DNA of 33,466 nt from an uncultured Clostridia bacterium (GTDB lineage: Bacteria; Bacillota; Clostridia; Christensenellales; DTU072). A model generated the notes under the pieces. It worked only from the letters and a program-made list of their open reading frames with translations, was not told the origin of the DNA and made no database searches. Shown piece after piece: positions 31,490 through 33,466 of this stretch. Every line of letters starts with the position of its first letter. The stretch's first letter is position 1. Location of the stretch: contig CALVZV010000011.1 in the NCBI GenBank assembly GCA_944372665.1, positions 1 to 33,466 on the forward strand, read 5' to 3'. The position numbers and the translations under genes are program-made.

Positions 31490-32323
31490 ATGGAAATTTC
31501 GGAAATCCTCTCGAGACACGGCTTCGTATTCAAGAAGAGTCTGGGACAGAATTTTATCACCGACACAGGACTTTTAAAGGCTGTCGTCAGAGATGCGGGA
31601 GTCGGCAAAAACGACTGCGTGGTGGAGATCGGCACAGGTGCCGGCACTTTGACGCGCGCGCTTGCGGAAGCCGCAGGCGAGGTAAAATCCTTCGACGTCG
31701 ACGAGGCGCTCAAGCCTGTTCTTGCCGAAACGCTGACGGGCGCGGGTAACGTCGAAGTCTATTTCAAGGACGTGTTAAGACTCGGCGACGCCGAACTGGA
31801 GAACATCACGGGAGGCAAACCTTTCAAAGTGGTGGCTAATATCCCATATTACATCACTACGCCGCTTATAATGCGCTTTTTGGAAAGCTCTTTGAAAATG
31901 ACCTGCCTGACGCTAATGATCCAGGAAGAGGTCGCCGCGCGCCTGATTGCCGCTCCGGGTACTCCGGAATACGGCGCGATAACCGTGTCTGTCGCGTTGA
32001 GAGGCGACGTGTGCGTCACCAGAAAAGTGCCGCGTACGCTGTTCAGACCCGTTCCCAAGGTCGATTCCGCCGTCGTACGCATAGACGTCTACGACAAGTT
32101 CCCGGGCTATGACGTTGCTGCGGCTGCCGCGCTTGCGCGCGCGGCGTTCATGATGCGCCGCAAGACCCTGGTCAACAATCTGGTAGCATATGCGGGTATT
32201 TCCAAAGAAACTGCTGCATACGCTTTGTGCCGCACGGGACTCGACTTGAATATCAGAGGAGAAAGGCTTTCTGCAGAGGACTTCGTGGCATTAAACAAAG
32301 TTTTATCGGAAATTAAAGGCTGA
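31490..32323 (+). CDS. rsmA: 16S rRNA (adenine-1518/1519-N6)-dimethyltransferase
   Basis: RsmA (KsgA) dimethylates two adjacent adenines in the 3' hairpin of 16S rRNA during 30S assembly. The 277-residue product has the family start RHGFVFKKSLGQNFITD (about residues 9-25), SAM motif VVEIGTGAGTLTRAL (about 44-58), the catalytic NIPYYITTPL (about 117-126), and the C-terminal FRPVPKVDSAVV and AFMMRRKTLVNNL motifs. The start is consistent with relatives. I see no Shine-Dalgarno site before the ATG and no clear promoter with six-base spacing, so how it is translated is open. Confidence 0.95.
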   Translation: MEISEILSRHGFVFKKSLGQNFITDTGLLKAVVRDAGVGKNDCVVEIGTGAGTLTRALAEAAGEVKSFDVDEALKPVLAETLTGAGNVEVYFKDVLRLGDAELENITGGKPFKVVANIPYYITTPLIMRFLESSLKMTCLTLMIQEEVAARLIAAPGTPEYGAITVSVALRGDVCVTRKVPRTLFRPVPKVDSAVVRIDVYDKFPGYDVAAAAALARAAFMMRRKTLVNNLVAYAGISKETAAYALCRTGLDLNIRGERLSAEDFVALNKVLSEIKG

Positions 32324-32383
32324 ACGCCGCCGTCAGTCAATTTTCGGTCGCCTCCGACATATATTAAGTGTCAGGGGGTGCCG

Positions 32384-33334
32384 ATGCTCATCAGAAAAAC
32401 AACAGTTCTAACGGGAAAAAACGCTCAAGGTCACGTTACGCTTATCCGCGTGGGAAGCAGCGTGGGATTAAAACTTATAATCGATCCCGCGCCCGACGAA
32501 AAATTGATATTGTCGCTGGCGGTCGGCGGCAATCCTCAGGTAAACGTGCCTGTCAAAGGCGCCCGCACGGAAACCAACGTGAATATCGATCTGGAGGCGC
32601 TGGATAATATAGGCGCCGTAGTCTATACGGATTCCGGAGAAGTTTATCTCGCCGGCGGAAAACGCGACAGAGTGTCGCCTCCGGATACGCTTAAGGTGAG
32701 CGCCGAAACGCCTTTGACTGTGTCCGCGGCGTCCGACTTTGCGGCAAATGCCCGTGAGAACATACCCGGCATATCCTCGGACGAGGTTTTATCCGATTCT
32801 GCAGACGTTGCCTCCGGCATGGATGATTGCGGCGAAAATACGTATTTATGGGATACCGTAATTCAAAATAACGTATCCGTAACAGAGGAAAATTTTAAAA
32901 ACAAAGAAAGCGGCGCAGACGGCGGAAGTACTGATACGGTTACCGAGGTGGGCGACGAAAGCGAACTCAGGCAGGAGGTATTCTCGCCGTTCAAATTCAA
33001 TCGCGGCGAAAACTTTTACCGCAATATCCGCTACAGACTCGAAGAGATAATGACGATCAATCCCGAGTGCAAGGAACTGGAAAAGATCATACCCGACAGC
33101 AAATGGGTCAAGGTATATTACGACGAAGACGAATACTATGTCGTAGGCATCCTGACCGAAGACGGCGAAGTGACATATCTGGGATACGGCGTACCGGGAG
33201 TCGAAGGCATCCGTCCGCCCAAGGAAGCCGAAGAACTGTGCGATTTTCTGCCCGTCAGCGGCGGCGAAGAGGAGGGGTACTGGCTGATGTTCCAGAACTC
33301 CAAAAACGGAGAACTAGTCAAGAGTTTAAAATAA
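32384..33334 (+). CDS. Two-domain hypothetical protein
   Basis: A 316-residue soluble protein without signal peptide. Residues 1-85 form a beta-rich module (KTTVLTGKNAQGHVTLIRVG, ending VYTDSGEVYLAGGKRDR). Residues 90-200 are low in hydrophobics, rich in Ser, Asp, Glu and Asn, and probably disordered. Residues 205-316 form a compact module starting PFKFNRGENFYRNIRYRLEE with KWVKVYYDEDEYYVVGILTE and YLGYGVPGVEGIRPPKE. I have an impression that the C-terminal module recurs in clostridial hypothetical proteins, but no function is known to me. The start at 32384 is preferred over the GTG two codons earlier because AGGGGG lies five bases before the ATG. An intrinsic terminator follows. Confidence 0.82.
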   Translation: MLIRKTTVLTGKNAQGHVTLIRVGSSVGLKLIIDPAPDEKLILSLAVGGNPQVNVPVKGARTETNVNIDLEALDNIGAVVYTDSGEVYLAGGKRDRVSPPDTLKVSAETPLTVSAASDFAANARENIPGISSDEVLSDSADVASGMDDCGENTYLWDTVIQNNVSVTEENFKNKESGADGGSTDTVTEVGDESELRQEVFSPFKFNRGENFYRNIRYRLEEIMTINPECKELEKIIPDSKWVKVYYDEDEYYVVGILTEDGEVTYLGYGVPGVEGIRPPKEAEELCDFLPVSGGEEEGYWLMFQNSKNGELVKSLK

Positions 33335-33339
33335 TCCTG

Positions 33340-33365
33340 AAGAGCGCGAAGGCGCTCTTTTTTTT
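33340..33365 (+). terminator. Intrinsic terminator after the two-domain protein gene
   Basis: An 8-bp stem (AAGAGCGC / GCGCTCTT) with a GAAG tetraloop and eight T. The stem closely resembles the fba terminator arm (AAGAGCG). Confidence 0.92.
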
Positions 33366-33382
33366 AAACCGATAAAAATCGT

Positions 33383-33411
33383 TTGACACCGGGCGCGGAA
33401 TATATTACAAT
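33383..33411 (+). promoter_or_regulatory. Strong sigma-A promoter of the tRNA gene
   Basis: Perfect TTGACA (33383-33388), a 17-base spacer and TACAAT (33406-33411), placed 16 bases before the tRNA 5' end. A GC-rich spacer start is typical of stable RNA promoters. Confidence 0.9.
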
Positions 33412-33427
33412 AAATAGGCTTTCAAAC

Positions 33428-33466
33428 GGGGGTATAGCTCAGTTGGTAGAGCGCTTGAATGGCATT
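33428..33466 (+). tRNA. tRNA-Ala(GGC), 5' part (cut by the window end)
   Basis: The acceptor 5' strand GGGGGTA, TA linker, D-arm GCTCAGTTGGTAGAGC, then the anticodon stem CTTGA and loop ATGGCAT with anticodon GGC are visible. The first base of the closing stem (T) follows. The variable loop, T-arm and 3' acceptor are beyond the window. The A box agrees with tRNA-Ala. More tRNA genes may follow. Confidence 0.9.

Noticed and set aside
31440..31492. rsmA as a leaderless gene
   Set aside because: It lacks an SD, but no -10/-35 pair with the right spacing could be found before the ATG.

Overview
The window looks like a chromosomal segment of an anaerobic, endospore-forming member of the Clostridia (Firmicutes/Bacillota), probably an uncultured gut-type lineage. 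The grounds are spmA/spmB, a SpoIIQ-like M23 protein, an FprA flavodiiron protein, a short rubredoxin, a TatD-linked radical SAM protein, an EndoA-type MazF, and consensus TTGACA/TATAAT promoters with GGAGG ribosome sites. Taxonomy below class level cannot be read from this sequence. No phage, transposon, CRISPR array or other obvious accessory island is visible; this is mostly core genome.

Layout. 1-1637: the last codons of an unknown gene, then two minus-strand RNA methyltransferases (rsmI and a TrmN6-like gene). 1751-2680: class II aldolase with its own promoter and terminator. 2806-3833 (minus): spmAB. 3915-9653: a five-gene sugar operon (uxuA, SDR mannonate oxidoreductase, xylose-isomerase-like TIM barrel protein, Gfo/Idh/MocA dehydrogenase, GH13 alpha-glucosidase). 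9712-11040: rarA. 11164-16214: a heterodimeric ABC exporter whose first subunit carries a very large extra extracellular domain. 16294-17861: PRPP synthase plus a coupled small protein. 18034-21631: UPF0173 hydrolase, rho, a small membrane protein, recX. 21721-22077 (minus): mazF without an adjacent antitoxin. 22257-25566: metG, tatD, tatD-linked radical SAM protein. 25715-27268: sodium:solute symporter. 27397-28065: SpoIIQ-like protein. 28147-30085 (minus): ttcA-like and fprA. 30399-33334: membrane protein, rubredoxin, rsmA, two-domain hypothetical. 33428-33466: the 5' part of tRNA-Ala(GGC).

The most interesting signal is regulatory. Four genes (TrmN6-like, uxuA, recX, sodium:solute symporter) lack a Shine-Dalgarno sequence. 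Each has a sigma-A type promoter whose -10 hexamer ends exactly six bases before the ATG, so transcription should start on or next to the A of the start codon. fprA is a near variant with a nine-base gap. Most other genes in the window have strong AGGAG/GGAGG sites. This suggests a dedicated class of leaderless mRNAs in this lineage, a mode usually associated with actinobacteria, Deinococcus and archaea rather than Clostridia. Second in interest is the roughly 460-residue insertion between TM1 and TM2 of the first ABC exporter half. Also worth a look: a perfect 11-bp hairpin where rarA should have a ribosome site, a structured rho leader, and the fprA/ttcA overlap.
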